A DNA stretch of 64,000 bases from Bacteroidaceae bacterium (GCA_024401225.1 JAKSLM010000011.1:1-64000), one strand, 5' to 3'. Numbered from the stretch's first letter, positions 50,975 through 60,396 are shown. Numbers and translations: made by a program. Notes: a model not told the origin generated them from the letters alone.

Positions 50975-51823
50975 CTATAGGTTGCCCTTGAACGGACCGT
51001 GATCCTCAAGTTTGCGTGCGCTGACCAAAGCTGCGAAGGCAGCAGCATCGGCAGGAGAGGCGCCTTGTACACGCTTATAGACATAGCCCATGGTAAATGT
51101 GTCGCCGCATCCCGTAGCATCAACCACGCGGCGAGGCTGCACGGCTGGCACTTCGTAGAATTCGCCATCCACCAACAGCAGGCTACCTTCGCTGCCCAGC
51201 GTCAGGAGCACTTCCTTGATGCCCCAGGCTGCAAGTTGGCGCGCAGCCTCATGGTAGTCGCTGATGCCAGTCAGGGTGGCGATTTCCTGCTCGTTCACCT
51301 TGAGGATGTCGATATACTTGAAGTATTCGAGCTTGTCCTTCCAGTCGCATGCGAACACCTCCTCACCTCTTACCTCGCGCAGATAGCCCTGAGCATCCAT
51401 CACGATGGTGCCGTGCTGCGAGAGGTACTTCACCACATCGAGAGGGAAGTCGTCGGCCAGCAGGCTACCAAGGCAGATGTACTTGGCCTCAATGCCCTGT
51501 ACGCTATCGATGGTGAAAGGATCGGCCTTGGCACGAACGCGCTGCTGTCGGTCGTTCTGGTTGGCACCGTATATGTTCTCGAAGAATACCGACTTCCTGC
51601 TGTTGATGACCTTCACATCTATGCCTTTGGAGCGCATGTCATCTACGGCCTTCATCTCGCTCTCTGCGAGGCTTGCCACGAGCTGGAAGCTCACGGTGTC
51701 GTTGTTCAGGCTGCTCATGCCGTGAGCAAAATAATATGTTGTGCCTCCTGGCATGTAGACCTCCTTCTCTGGGGTTACTATCTTGTCGAGCGTCACGTGC
51801 CCGATGCATACTATATCCTTCAT
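50975..51823 (-). CDS. PfkB-family sugar/nucleoside kinase
   Basis: A 282-residue ribokinase-fold kinase. Start at 51823 (MKDIVCIGHVTLDKIV) gives the standard first strand; the longer frame to 51898 was rejected. MPGGTTYYFAHGMSSL supplies the substrate loop, LKVNEQEIATLTG the PfkB signature 1 region, and VVDATGCGDTFTMGYV at about 230-245 the signature 2 with catalytic Asp. Substrate cannot be told; the neighbourhood gives no clue. Confidence 0.88.
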   Translation of the reverse strand: MKDIVCIGHVTLDKIVTPEKEVYMPGGTTYYFAHGMSSLNNDTVSFQLVASLAESEMKAVDDMRSKGIDVKVINSRKSVFFENIYGANQNDRQQRVRAKADPFTIDSVQGIEAKYICLGSLLADDFPLDVVKYLSQHGTIVMDAQGYLREVRGEEVFACDWKDKLEYFKYIDILKVNEQEIATLTGISDYHEAARQLAAWGIKEVLLTLGSEGSLLLVDGEFYEVPAVQPRRVVDATGCGDTFTMGYVYKRVQGASPADAAAFAALVSARKLEDHGPFKGNL

Positions 51824-51873
51824 TTGTCGATTAGGTATTAAGAATTGTTGTTTCTTTAGTAACAAATTGTGTG

Positions 51874-51881
51874 CAAAGATA
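51874..51881 (-). promoter_or_regulatory. -7 box of the PfkB kinase gene
   Basis: TATCTTTG on the minus strand, about 50 nt before the start, with CTTG 20 nt upstream as a weak -33 element. Confidence 0.55.
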
Positions 51882-51992
51882 AATAAAATTAATAACACTT
51901 ACAAGTTTTAGCAACTTCAACTTTAAGTTATGGGTGTTATTGGGTGGGGGCTGGTTCTTAACTGCGAAGAGCTATGCAATAATTATGGCAAC

Positions 51993-52048
51993 TCCTTGCA
52001 AGGATTTGGCTGAGTCCTTGCAAGGATTCGACTAAGTCCTTGCAAGGA
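51993..52048. repeat. Three 12-bp palindromes at 22-bp spacing (second locus)
   Basis: TCCTTGCAAGGA at 51993-52004, 52015-52026 and 52037-52048. Same palindrome and same 22-bp period as at 31004-31059, but with different 10-bp spacers and no perfect outer inverted repeat. Confidence 0.8.
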
Positions 52049-52095
52049 GTTTTTGTGTGGTGGAGTCTACTATTTTTAGGAATAAGAAGTGGTTC

Positions 52096-52362
52096 AGTGG
52101 CTTTTTTAGTGTTTTTTTTGCAGGAAAAAGCCACTAAGTTCAACATTCATTATCAAGTGGTTATAAAAACTTAGTGTTTTTTTTGATACTTTTATGCTCA
52201 AAAACTCTCTATATACATACACATGTACGCGGGTACGCATGTATGTATATAGGGGTTTTTAGGGGATTCTATGGTAAAAAAACACTAGAGTGTTGTATCT
52301 TGCAAAATATCAATATTTTAACAAGTGTCTTTTCTTTTCAAAAAAACACTAAAAAAGCCACT
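52096..52362. repeat. Structured inverted-repeat element in the kinase-DUF554 intergenic region
   Basis: A perfect 23-bp inverted repeat at 52096-52118 and 52340-52362 (core AGTGGCTTTTTTAGTGTTTT). Inside lies a 12-bp stem CTATATACATAC (52209-52220) with GTATGTATATAG (52241-52252) and further AACACTA words. T runs follow the hairpin on both strands, so it could terminate transcription either way. The gene-free stretch 51824-52556 also contains a TACCTTTG box at 52439-52446. Confidence 0.65.
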
Positions 52363-52556
52363 AAATGAAAAATTGAGAGAAATTTGAGTCAATACAGAGG
52401 AAAAAATATGTAAAACGAGGATGCGGGGTATTTCTCGTTACCTTTGAGTGACATGAACCGGTAATATTTGTGCTGAAATGCTTGCAGATGTGAGATTTTA
52501 TGCCGATATTTGCATAAAATTTACGACAAATACAAAAACGATAGGTTAAAAAGATT

Positions 52557-53276
52557 ATGCTTGGAACTATATTGAACACGACAACAATCATTGTCGGTGG
52601 AACGTTTGGCGCCATTGTCCGCTCGGGCATTGGCGATAAGTATAAGCAGTCGCTCTTCAATGCCCTTGGCCTCTGCTGTCTTGTGCTGGGGGTAAATGCT
52701 TCTCTGCCTAATATGGCAAAGAGCGAGTATCCGGTGATGTTCATCCTCAGTCTTGCAATAGGTGGTGTGATAGGCACCAAGCTCGACCTTGCAGGGCGTA
52801 TTGACCGGCTGAATGCAAAGCTCAATGCGCGGTCGGGAAAGGAGAATAACAGTCTGAATGGACTGGTGACTGGCATTCTGCTGTATTGCATAGGTACGTT
52901 CTCGATTGTGGGACCGGTATTGTCCTGTCTCTCGCCTACGGGTGGATGGGCGTTTGGTGAAGCAGCCAATACGTACTTGTACACCAACGCCACTCTCGAT
53001 CTTGTGACTTCGGCTGTGCTTGCTGCTTCGTATGGGTGGATAATGCTGTTGGCGGCTCCTGTGCTCTTCTGCTGGCAGGGGATGTTCTATGCGATAGCAT
53101 ACTTTTTCGGCGAGGCCATGCCAGAACCTATGCGATGTGAACTGAGCATCGTGGGCGGCGTGCTGATACTCAGCTCCGGACTTGCCATTCTGGGGATAAA
53201 GGATTGCAAGACTGTGAATCTGTTGCCGAGCCTTTTGGTGCCGGTGGTGTTCTATCTGATAAAAGGACTTTTCTAA
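52557..53276 (+). CDS. DUF554 membrane protein
   Basis: A 239-residue inner-membrane protein with about seven hydrophobic helices. MLGTILNTTTIIVGGTFGAIV at the start, then IGDKYKQSLFNALGLCCLVLGV and GTKLDLAGRID, follow the DUF554 (YdfK/YqgA) pattern. A possible transporter of unknown substrate. Isolated gene ending at a bidirectional terminator. Confidence 0.85.
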   Translation: MLGTILNTTTIIVGGTFGAIVRSGIGDKYKQSLFNALGLCCLVLGVNASLPNMAKSEYPVMFILSLAIGGVIGTKLDLAGRIDRLNAKLNARSGKENNSLNGLVTGILLYCIGTFSIVGPVLSCLSPTGGWAFGEAANTYLYTNATLDLVTSAVLAASYGWIMLLAAPVLFCWQGMFYAIAYFFGEAMPEPMRCELSIVGGVLILSSGLAILGIKDCKTVNLLPSLLVPVVFYLIKGLF

Positions 53277-53299
53277 GCTTCCGGTTGCAAGGAAAAAAC

Positions 53300-53337
53300 A
53301 AAGAAGCGTTGGTACCTGATGGCATCAACGCTTCTTT
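53300..53337. terminator. Bidirectional terminator between DUF554 and mscS genes
   Basis: AAAGAAGCGTTG (53300-53311) and CAACGCTTCTTT (53326-53337) form a perfect 12-bp stem between convergent genes, with A-rich sequence before and T-rich sequence within the stem end. Confidence 0.75.
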
Positions 53338-53354
53338 AGTCTTAACTCCTAAGC

Positions 53355-54218
53355 TTAGTCCTTATTGTGGAGATGAACATCGAGCTGCTGGAATGGAATC
53401 TCGATACCCTTGGATGTAAGTGCCTTGTATGACTTCTCGGTAGTATCGAAAAGTACGTCCCAATAGTTGGCCGATGCGGTCCAGAGGCGCATCTGGAAGA
53501 TGATGGACGATGTAGCCATGGATATCATTGGGATGGCTGGCTCGAGACCAGCTGTCTTGATGATGCGTTCGTCGGCGTTGATGATCTTGTTGAGCACCTC
53601 ACGTACATCGTCAGGGTTGGTGCCGTAGGCTACCTCGACATTGATGTCGACGCGGCGGTTAGGCTGTGACGAGTAGTTCTTGATGCATCCAGTCGAGAGT
53701 CCTCCGTTAGGGATGATGATGGTCTGGTTGTCGACCGTAGTGATGATGGTGTTGAAGATCTGGATCTCCTTTACAGTTCCGGCAAAGCCCTGTGCCTCGA
53801 TGTAGTGACCTACGCGGAAAGGACGGAAGAGGAGTATCATCACTCCACCTGCGAAGTTCTGGAGTGTACCGCTCATTGCCATACCGATGGCTACGCCGGC
53901 CGATGCGAAGAGTGCTACGAACGAGCTGGTCTCGATGCCGAGGATGCCGATGATGGCGATGATGAGGACGAAGTAGAGTGAGATGGTGATGAGGCTGTCA
54001 AAGAAAGAGTAGAGCGATGGCTCGATGCCCTTCTTCTGCATGATTTTGCGGACGATCTTAAGTATCTTGCCGATGATGAATCGTCCTAAGAAATAGATGA
54101 TGAGAGCTGCGATGACGTTCTTGCCGAGTGTCATGGTGTAGTTCACCAGATTTTCAAGCGCTTTGCCGCTGAGATGCTTGGAAAGCGACTCGATGATGTC
54201 AGTCTGAAGTAGTGTCAT
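53355..54218 (-). CDS. Small-conductance mechanosensitive channel (MscS family)
   Basis: A 287-residue channel. Three transmembrane helices (about 30-52, 70-92, 97-125). The pore helix GVAIGMAMSGTLQNFAGGVMILLFRPFRVGHYI has the Gly/Ala pattern of MscS TM3. A beta domain (IQIFNTIITTVDNQTIIIPNG) and alpha-beta C-terminus follow. It releases solutes on hypo-osmotic shock. The start at 54218 is chosen over a longer frame that overlaps lysS and its promoter. Confidence 0.92.
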   Translation of the reverse strand: MTLLQTDIIESLSKHLSGKALENLVNYTMTLGKNVIAALIIYFLGRFIIGKILKIVRKIMQKKGIEPSLYSFFDSLITISLYFVLIIAIIGILGIETSSFVALFASAGVAIGMAMSGTLQNFAGGVMILLFRPFRVGHYIEAQGFAGTVKEIQIFNTIITTVDNQTIIIPNGGLSTGCIKNYSSQPNRRVDINVEVAYGTNPDDVREVLNKIINADERIIKTAGLEPAIPMISMATSSIIFQMRLWTASANYWDVLFDTTEKSYKALTSKGIEIPFQQLDVHLHNKD

Positions 54219-54281
54219 AATTGTTGAGTTGTTTTTATTGGTTTGTTGAAAAAATGCGATGTGTAGTGTACGAATGTTTTG

Positions 54282-54289
54282 CAAAGATA
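54282..54289 (-). promoter_or_regulatory. -7 box of the mscS gene
   Basis: TATCTTTG on the minus strand, 64 nt before the start codon; no clear TTTG box upstream. Confidence 0.5.
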
Positions 54290-54364
54290 CGTATTTATGG
54301 TGAAATGTGGCATGCTGAGGGTGAAAAATATAACTTATAAGGTGGAAAAGTGAGTAAATTTTTG

Positions 54365-54372
54365 TATCTTTG
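54365..54372 (+). promoter_or_regulatory. -7 box of lysS
   Basis: TATCTTTG 27 nt before the lysS ATG at 54400; the -33 element is not clear. Confidence 0.6.
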
Positions 54373-54399
54373 CACGCAAATATAAATAATATAATAGAT

Positions 54400-56154
54400 A
54401 TGAACGTTTTAGAATTATCAGAACAGGAGATAAACCGTAGAAACAATCTCCAGGCTCTCCGCGACATGGGCATCGACCCATATCCAGCAGCAGAGTTTCC
54501 TACCAATGCATTCTCAACTGACATCATAGCAGACTTCGTTGACCCTGAGGTAGACGCTGAGGGCAACCCTGTCACTCCTCTCCGTGAGGTAAGCATAGCA
54601 GGACGTATGATGAGCCGCCGTGTGATGGGCAAGGCTTCGTTCGTCGAACTTCAGGACTCGAAGGGCCGTGTGCAGGTCTACGTGACTCGCGACGACATCT
54701 GTCCTGAGGACAACAAGGACCTTTACAACACCGTGTTCAAGAAGCTGCTCGACCTGGGCGACTTCATCGGAATCAACGGATACGTGTTCCGCACTCAGAC
54801 AGGCGAGATCTCGGTTCATGCCAAGTCGCTCACCGTGCTTGCCAAGTCGCTCAAGCCACTCCCAATCGTAAAGGAGAAGGACGGACAGGTGTTTGATGCA
54901 TTTGAGGACCCAGAGCTCCGCTACCGCCAGCGCTATGTGGACCTCGTGGTAAACAATGGCGTGAAGGACACATTCCTGAAGCGTGCAACCATAGTACGCA
55001 CTCTGCGCCGCATCCTCGACGATGCCGGCTACACAGAGGTTGAGACTCCTACACTCCAGAGCATTGCCGGTGGTGCATCGGCTCGTCCGTTCATCACTCA
55101 CTTCAATGCACTCAACATCCCAATGTATATGCGTATCGCTACGGAGCTCTATCTGAAGCGTCTCATCGTAGGTGGATTTGAAGGTGTGTATGAGATCGGC
55201 AAGAACTTCCGCAACGAGGGTATGGACAAGACTCACAACCCAGAGTTCACCTGCATGGAGCTCTACATCTCGTACAAGGACCTCAACTGGGGTATGGAGT
55301 TCACCGAGAAGATGCTCGAGGAGATCTGTACCGCTGTGAACGGCAAGCCTGAGGTTGAGATCGATGGCAAGGTGGTATCGTTCAAGGCACCATTCCGCCG
55401 TCTGCCTATCCTCGATGCTATCAAGGAGAAGACAGGCTACGACCTCTACCCAATGAACGAGGATGAGATCCGCGAGGTGGCAAAGAAGCTCGGTATCGAG
55501 GTGGACGAGACAATGGGCAAGGGCAAGCTTATCGACGAGATATTCGGCGAGACTTGCGAGGGTACATTCATCCAGCCTACATTCATCACCGACTACCCAG
55601 TGGAGATGTCGCCACTCACCAAGATGCACCGCAGCAAGCCAGGCCTTACTGAGCGTTTCGAACTCATGGTGAACGGCAAGGAGCTTGCTAACGCATATTC
55701 TGAGCTCAACGACCCTATCGACCAGGAACAGCGCTTCGTGGATCAGATGAAGCTTGCTGACAAGGGCGACGACGAGGCCATGATCATCGACCACGACTTC
55801 CTTCGTGCCCTCCAGTACGGTATGCCTCCTACATTCGGTATTGGTATCGGTATCGACCGCCTCGTGATGCTCCTCACAGGCAAGTTTGCCATCGGTGAGG
55901 TAATGCTCTTCCCACAGATGAAGCCTGAGGTAAAGGCTCCAAAGGATTCGGCCGACAAGTATGTTGAGGTAGGATTCAGCGAGGACATCGTACCAGTAAT
56001 CCAGAAGGCAGGCTACAACCTCGTCAGCACTCTGGCTGGCGCCAACGCACAGAAGGTGCAGCAGCAGATTGGCGAGATCATAAAGAAGTACAAGCTCGAC
56101 ATCCAGAAGCCATCGGTCGACGAGCTTACAGCTATCATTGCCAAGATCGGGTAA
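54400..56154 (+). CDS. lysS: Lysyl-tRNA synthetase, class II
   Basis: A 584-residue enzyme charging tRNA-Lys. An N-terminal OB-fold anticodon-binding domain (about 55-165, VSIAGRMMSRRVMGKASF) precedes the class II core: motif 1 around RYRQRYVDLV, motif 2 FRNEGMDKTHNPEFT, motif 3 GIGIGIDRLVMLLTG. The C-terminus is about 80 residues longer than E. coli LysS, an extension (EDIVPVIQKAGYNLVSTL to the end) seen in Bacteroidetes. Start at 54400 chosen because it follows the promoter and opens with MNVLELSEQEINRR. Confidence 0.96.
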   Translation: MNVLELSEQEINRRNNLQALRDMGIDPYPAAEFPTNAFSTDIIADFVDPEVDAEGNPVTPLREVSIAGRMMSRRVMGKASFVELQDSKGRVQVYVTRDDICPEDNKDLYNTVFKKLLDLGDFIGINGYVFRTQTGEISVHAKSLTVLAKSLKPLPIVKEKDGQVFDAFEDPELRYRQRYVDLVVNNGVKDTFLKRATIVRTLRRILDDAGYTEVETPTLQSIAGGASARPFITHFNALNIPMYMRIATELYLKRLIVGGFEGVYEIGKNFRNEGMDKTHNPEFTCMELYISYKDLNWGMEFTEKMLEEICTAVNGKPEVEIDGKVVSFKAPFRRLPILDAIKEKTGYDLYPMNEDEIREVAKKLGIEVDETMGKGKLIDEIFGETCEGTFIQPTFITDYPVEMSPLTKMHRSKPGLTERFELMVNGKELANAYSELNDPIDQEQRFVDQMKLADKGDDEAMIIDHDFLRALQYGMPPTFGIGIGIDRLVMLLTGKFAIGEVMLFPQMKPEVKAPKDSADKYVEVGFSEDIVPVIQKAGYNLVSTLAGANAQKVQQQIGEIIKKYKLDIQKPSVDELTAIIAKIG

Positions 56155-56191
56155 TAAGTGAAGGCGCACTTTTAACTCTCAACTCAAACCT

Positions 56192-57193
56192 ATGCAATTC
56201 AAGTCAACCGGTCGTGTAGCAGTGGTAGGAGGCGGAAGCTGGGCAACAGCAATCGCCAAGATACTGTTGCACCATGAGCAGACCATCAACTGGTACATGC
56301 GACGTGACGACCGAATAGAGGAATTCAAGCGCCTGGGGCACAATCCGGCCTATTTGACCGGTCTGCACTTCGACGTGAGCCGCATACACTTCTCGAGCGA
56401 CATCAACGAGGTCGTGAAGCAGTCGGACACTCTGGTGTTCGTGACTCCTTCGCCCTACATCAAGAGCCACCTGAAGAAGCTCAAGACCAGCCTGCGCGAC
56501 AAGCTGGTGGTGACAGCCATCAAGGGTATCGTGGCCGATGAGGGATGCACCGTGAGCCGATACTTCGAGAAGGTGTACAATGTGCCAGAGGAACAGGTGG
56601 CATGCATCGGAGGTCCCTCGCACGCAGAGGAAGTGGCACTCGACCGTCTGTGCTACCTTACCATCGGATGCCGCGACGTTCAGAACGCCCAGGTGGTGGC
56701 CGACCTCTTTACCAACAAGTTTGTCAAGACGAGCGTGTCGACCGACGTGGAGGGTATAGAGTACTCATCGGTACTGAAGAATGTCTATGCCATCGCAGCC
56801 GGTATATGCCACGGACTCAAGCAGGGTGACAACTTCCAGGCTGTGCTGGTGGCAAATGCCGTACAGGAGATGAACCGATTTCTTGAGGCGGTGCAGCCAG
56901 AGGAGCGCAACATCTCGGCTTCGGCCTATCTGGGCGACCTGCTCGTGACCATGTACTCCAACTTCTCCCGCAACCGCGTGTTCGGTACCATGGTGGGACA
57001 GGGCTACTCGGTCAAGACGGCACAGCTCGAGATGGAGATGATAGCCGAGGGCTACTACGGCACGGAATGCATGAAGAAGATCAACAAGCGCTACCATGTC
57101 AATATGCCAATCCTCGACGCTGTGTACAACATCCTCTACGAGCGCATCAGCCCAAGCGTGGAGATCAAGATCCTGGCCGATTCGTTCAGGTAA
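56192..57193 (+). CDS. gpsA: Glycerol-3-phosphate dehydrogenase [NAD(P)+]
   Basis: A 333-residue enzyme making glycerol-3-phosphate for phospholipids. GGGSWATAIAKIL at about 13-25 is the nucleotide-binding loop; VTAIKGI, GPSHAEEVA, the catalytic lysine in SSVLKNVYAIAAGI and the NRVFGTMVGQG region are typical. It lies 37 nt after lysS and before pgi, so the three may be co-transcribed. Confidence 0.94.
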   Translation: MQFKSTGRVAVVGGGSWATAIAKILLHHEQTINWYMRRDDRIEEFKRLGHNPAYLTGLHFDVSRIHFSSDINEVVKQSDTLVFVTPSPYIKSHLKKLKTSLRDKLVVTAIKGIVADEGCTVSRYFEKVYNVPEEQVACIGGPSHAEEVALDRLCYLTIGCRDVQNAQVVADLFTNKFVKTSVSTDVEGIEYSSVLKNVYAIAAGICHGLKQGDNFQAVLVANAVQEMNRFLEAVQPEERNISASAYLGDLLVTMYSNFSRNRVFGTMVGQGYSVKTAQLEMEMIAEGYYGTECMKKINKRYHVNMPILDAVYNILYERISPSVEIKILADSFR

Positions 57194-57199
57194 GGATGA

Positions 57200-57244
57200 C
57201 GCTTCGCTACGATAACGAAAACGATTCGCTTCGCTACGATAACG
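57200..57244. repeat. Short direct repeat between gpsA and pgi
   Basis: CGCTTCGCTACGATAACG occurs at 57200-57217 and 57227-57244, period 27 bp. The word is related in inverse to the GTTATCGCGAAGCG family elsewhere in the window. Confidence 0.7.
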
Positions 57245-57298
57245 GATCGATAACAACTAAAAAACGATAACTATAATTATAATAATATATAAAGGTAT

Positions 57299-58633
57299 AT
57301 GCAGATTGATATTTCAAAGGCACAGCAGTTTCTTGCTGCAGGTGCTGTTGAGGCTCTTGTGCCTCAGGTAAAGGCTGCTCAGGAGGCTCTTGAGCACGGA
57401 ACTTGTCTCGGTAACGATTTCCTCGGATGGATGCACCTCCCAAGCTCCATCACACCAGAGTTCATCGCTGAGATCAATGAGACAGCAAAGGTGCTCCAGG
57501 ACAACTGTGAGGCAGTGGTAGTGGCAGGTATCGGAGGTTCTTACCTTGGTGCACGCATGGTCATCGACGCTCTCTCAAACAGTTTCGGATGGCTCCAGAC
57601 TTCCAAGTATCCACGTATCCTCTTTGCAGGAAACAACATAGGCGAGGACTATCTCTCAGAACTCGTAGACTACCTCAAGGGTGTAAACTTCGGTGTGATC
57701 AACATCTCTAAGTCAGGTACAACTACCGAGACTGCCATCACATTCCGTCTGCTCAAGAAGATGTGTGAGGACCAGCGCGGCAAGGAAATGGCTAAGAAGG
57801 TGATCGTAGCCGTGACAGATGCCAAGAAGGGTGCTGCACGTACTACTGCCGACAAGGAAGGCTACAAGTCGTTCATCATTCCTGACAACGTAGGTGGACG
57901 CTTCTCCGTGCTCACTCCAGTAGGTCTGCTCCCAATCGCAGTGGCAGGTCTCGACATCAATATGCTCGTGAAGGGTGCTCAGGACATGGAGGCACAGTGC
58001 GACATGAATGCTCCTCTCGAGAGCAATCCAGCAGCCGTTTACGCTGCTACACGCAATGCCATCTACCAGAGCGGCAAGAAGATCGAAATCCTCGCAAACT
58101 ACCAGCCTAAGCTTCACAACCTCGGTGAGTGGTGGAAGCAGCTCTACGGCGAGTCGGAGGGTAAGGACGGCAAGGGTATCTTCCCAGCATCGGTCGACCT
58201 CACAACCGACCTTCACTCTATGGGCCAGTGGATCCAGGAAGGCGAGCGCACCATCTTCGAGACAGTAGTATCGGTTGAGAATCCTAACACATGCCTTGAG
58301 GTGCCATCGGACGAGGAGAACCTCGATGGTCTTAACTTCCTCGCTGGAAAGCGCATCGACCAGGTGAACAAGATGGCTGAGCTCGGTACTCAGCTCGCTC
58401 ACGTGGATGGTGGTGTGCCTAACATCCGCATCTCGATCAGCAAGCTCGATGAGTACAACATCGGTCAGCTCATCTACTTCTTCGAGAAGGCTTGCGGTAT
58501 CTCAGGTCTCATCCTCGGCGTGAACCCATTCAACCAGCCAGGTGTAGAGGCTTACAAGAAGAATATGTTCGCTCTGCTCAACAAGCCAGGATATGAGGCA
58601 GAGAGCAAGGCTATCCAGGCAAGACTCCAGTAA
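57299..58633 (+). CDS. pgi: Glucose-6-phosphate isomerase
   Basis: A 444-residue enzyme interconverting glucose-6-phosphate and fructose-6-phosphate. [11 protein letters not shown] at about 79-89 and [13 protein letters not shown] begin the first SIS domain; [17 protein letters not shown] is the PGI signature, followed by the catalytic Glu ([12 protein letters not shown]) and [15 protein letters not shown]. Shorter than the E. coli enzyme, like the Gram-positive type found in Bacteroidetes. Its stop is followed immediately by the HAD gene. Confidence 0.95.
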   Translation: MQIDISKAQQFLAAGAVEALVPQVKAAQEALEHGTCLGNDFLGWMHLPSSITPEFIAEINETAKVLQDNCEAVVVAGIGGSYLGARMVIDALSNSFGWLQTSKYPRILFAGNNIGEDYLSELVDYLKGVNFGVINISKSGTTTETAITFRLLKKMCEDQRGKEMAKKVIVAVTDAKKGAARTTADKEGYKSFIIPDNVGGRFSVLTPVGLLPIAVAGLDINMLVKGAQDMEAQCDMNAPLESNPAAVYAATRNAIYQSGKKIEILANYQPKLHNLGEWWKQLYGESEGKDGKGIFPASVDLTTDLHSMGQWIQEGERTIFETVVSVENPNTCLEVPSDEENLDGLNFLAGKRIDQVNKMAELGTQLAHVDGGVPNIRISISKLDEYNIGQLIYFFEKACGISGLILGVNPFNQPGVEAYKKNMFALLNKPGYEAESKAIQARLQ

Positions 58634-59401
58634 ATGACAGATAAGATACAAGAGGCGGTAAGTCGCTATCTTGACCGACATGGATATGGCAGCATGGACC
58701 TCCGTGCTGCCATGTTCGACATGGACGGCGTACTCTTCGACTCCATGCGCAATCATGCCAGTTCGTGGTATCAGACCATGCAGCACTTCGGCTACACCGA
58801 CTTCACGGAGAAGGAGGCCTACATGCACGAAGGGCGTACGGGCGCCGGTACCATCAACATCGTGAAGCAGCGCATGTTTGGCACAACTGCCACGGAGAGC
58901 GAGGTGGAGGAGATGTACCGCTACAAGTCCGACCTGTTCAACACCCTGCCCAAGGCAGAGCGCATGGAGGGAGCACTCGAAGTGCTGTCTCAGGTGAAAG
59001 CGAGTGGGGTGGTGCCTATGGTAGTGACCGGATCGGGCCAGAAGACCCTGCTCGGGCGTCTGAACCGTAACTTCCCCGACATCTTCCGTGAGGAACTGAT
59101 GGTGACAGCATTCGACGTGAAGTATGGCAAGCCTAATCCCGAACCCTACCTCATGGGCATGAAGAAATATGAGGCATACGCAGATGCGGACATGGCTCCC
59201 AACAACTTCATCGTCATCGAGAATGCGCCCCTCGGAGTGCAGGCAGGAGTGGCAGCGGGAGTGCTGACCATTGCAGTCAATACAGGCCCTCTGGACGACG
59301 AGGTTTTGCTGCGAGAAGGGGCAGATTTGCTCTTCCATTCGATGTCAGAGTTCGCGGAAGAGTGGGAAAAAGTCGTATCTGTGCTGAAAAGAGGTGAATA
59401 A
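58634..59401 (+). CDS. HAD-superfamily phosphatase/phosphomutase-like protein
   Basis: A 255-residue HAD hydrolase of the beta-phosphoglucomutase type. Motif I FDMDGVLFDSM at about 29-39 with both Asp, an alpha-helical cap (about 45-110), motif II VVTGSG, motif III Lys in KYGKPNPEPYL, motif IV IENAPLGVQAG. Substrate probably a sugar phosphate, fitting its direct attachment to pgi (the genes abut, TAAATG). Residues 1-25 precede motif I, slightly longer than usual. Confidence 0.87.
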   Translation: MTDKIQEAVSRYLDRHGYGSMDLRAAMFDMDGVLFDSMRNHASSWYQTMQHFGYTDFTEKEAYMHEGRTGAGTINIVKQRMFGTTATESEVEEMYRYKSDLFNTLPKAERMEGALEVLSQVKASGVVPMVVTGSGQKTLLGRLNRNFPDIFREELMVTAFDVKYGKPNPEPYLMGMKKYEAYADADMAPNNFIVIENAPLGVQAGVAAGVLTIAVNTGPLDDEVLLREGADLLFHSMSEFAEEWEKVVSVLKRGE

Positions 59402-59423
59402 ATAAAATAAATTGCCTCAAAAT

Positions 59424-59454
59424 TTTGCAGAACCAACGAAAATGCTTACCTTTG
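59424..59454 (+). promoter_or_regulatory. Promoter of tRNA-Arg and the ribosomal protein genes
   Basis: TTTG at 59424-59427, 19 nt, TACCTTTG at 59447-59454: a full match, about 48 nt before the tRNA. Confidence 0.75.
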
Positions 59455-59501
59455 CACCCGCAAATTGCGGAGGCATGTGCTTTCGTAAGCAAAAAAAGGC
59501 T

Positions 59502-59576
59502 GGTCCGGTAGCTCAGTTGGATTAGAGCAACAGCCTTCTAAGCTGTGGGTCAAGGGTTCGAATCCCTTCCGGATCA
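59502..59576 (+). tRNA. tRNA-Arg (anticodon TCT)
   Basis: Cloverleaf readable by eye. Acceptor GGTCCGG (59502-59508) pairs with CCGGATC (59569-59575), discriminator A at 59576. D arm GCTC/GAGC, anticodon stem ACAGC/GCTGT around CTTCTAA with TCT at 59537-59539, T arm AAGGG-TTCGAAT-CCCTT. No complete CCA is encoded. Confidence 0.96.
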
Positions 59577-59663
59577 CAAGGGAGATAATCTCTCTTATCA
59601 GAAACCCTCGGGACGGTTCAAGTCCATTCGGTTATGATTAACATTATTAATTAAAACAGTACA

Positions 59664-59930
59664 ATGTCAAAAATTTGTCAGATCACAGGTAAGAAGTCAA
59701 TGATCGGAAACAACGTTTCTCATTCACTTCGCAGAACAAAGAGACATTTCGATGTAAACTTGTTCACTAAGAAATTCTACTATGTAGAGGAAGATTGCTG
59801 GATTTACTTGAAGGTTAGTGCAGCTGGATTGCGTATCATCAACCGCATCGGTCTTGATGCTGCTATTAAGCAGGCTCTCGTTAAGGGTCACCTTGACATC
59901 AAAACTCTCGAGAACCAGGTTATTGGTTAA
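59664..59930 (+). CDS. rpmB: Ribosomal protein bL28
   Basis: An 88-residue 50S protein. [17 protein letters not shown] at about 5-21 and [11 protein letters not shown] are characteristic. The typical Bacteroidetes order rpmB-rpmG-DUF4295 follows. Stop and next start are 25 nt apart, so one transcript is expected. Confidence 0.95.
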   Translation: MSKICQITGKKSMIGNNVSHSLRRTKRHFDVNLFTKKFYYVEEDCWIYLKVSAAGLRIINRIGLDAAIKQALVKGHLDIKTLENQVIG

Positions 59931-59955
59931 TTATTAAACAAAGGAGATTAAGAAA

Positions 59956-60144
59956 ATGGCAAAGAAAGCTAAAGGTAATCGTGTACAGGTAATCCTCGAG
60001 TGCACAGAAATGAAGGATAGCGGTCTTCCAGGTACATCACGTTATATCACAACAAAGAACCGCAAGAACACTCCAGACCGTTTGGAGCTCAAGAAGTATA
60101 ACCCAATCCTTAAGAGAATGACAGTTCATAAGGAGATTAAATAA
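59956..60144 (+). CDS. rpmG: Ribosomal protein bL33
   Basis: A 62-residue 50S protein: [12 protein letters not shown] at 9-20, then [20 protein letters not shown]. Of the zinc-binding Cys only one is retained (ECTE), so this is the zinc-free (C-) form. Confidence 0.94.
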   Translation: MAKKAKGNRVQVILECTEMKDSGLPGTSRYITTKNRKNTPDRLELKKYNPILKRMTVHKEIK

Positions 60145-60157
60145 TTTTTGAAGAACT

Positions 60158-60310
60158 ATGGCAAAGAAAGTAGTCGCTACACTTAAGACTCAGGACGGAC
60201 GCTCGTTCACTAAGGTTATCAAGATGTTTAAGTCACCAAAGACTGGTGCTTACGCATTCGATGAGAAGATGGTTCCTGCTGATCAGGTAAAGGAATATCT
60301 TAAGAAGTAA
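60158..60310 (+). CDS. DUF4295 small basic protein
   Basis: A 50-residue protein opening MAKKVVATLKTQDGRSFTKV and ending VKEYLKK. It is found next to rpmG throughout Bacteroidetes and is probably ribosome-associated, which is inferred from position and charge. It begins 14 nt after rpmG and ends at a terminator. Confidence 0.9.
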   Translation: MAKKVVATLKTQDGRSFTKVIKMFKSPKTGAYAFDEKMVPADQVKEYLKK

Positions 60311-60363
60311 TATGACTTTATAGTATTTTTTGTCAAGCAATTGACGAAAAAAACGCACAATAT

Positions 60364-60396
60364 AAGCCTTCCCGATGACATTGGGAGGGCTTTTTT
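60364..60396 (+). terminator. Terminator of the rpmB-rpmG-DUF4295 operon
   Basis: AAGCCTTCCC (60364-60373) pairs with GGGAGGGCTT (60383-60392), one wobble, 9-nt loop, then TTTT. Confidence 0.85.

Noticed and set aside
54514-56169. Minus-strand frame of about 550 codons opposite lysS
   Set aside because: Leu/His/Val-rich antisense artefact of a gene with strong codon bias.
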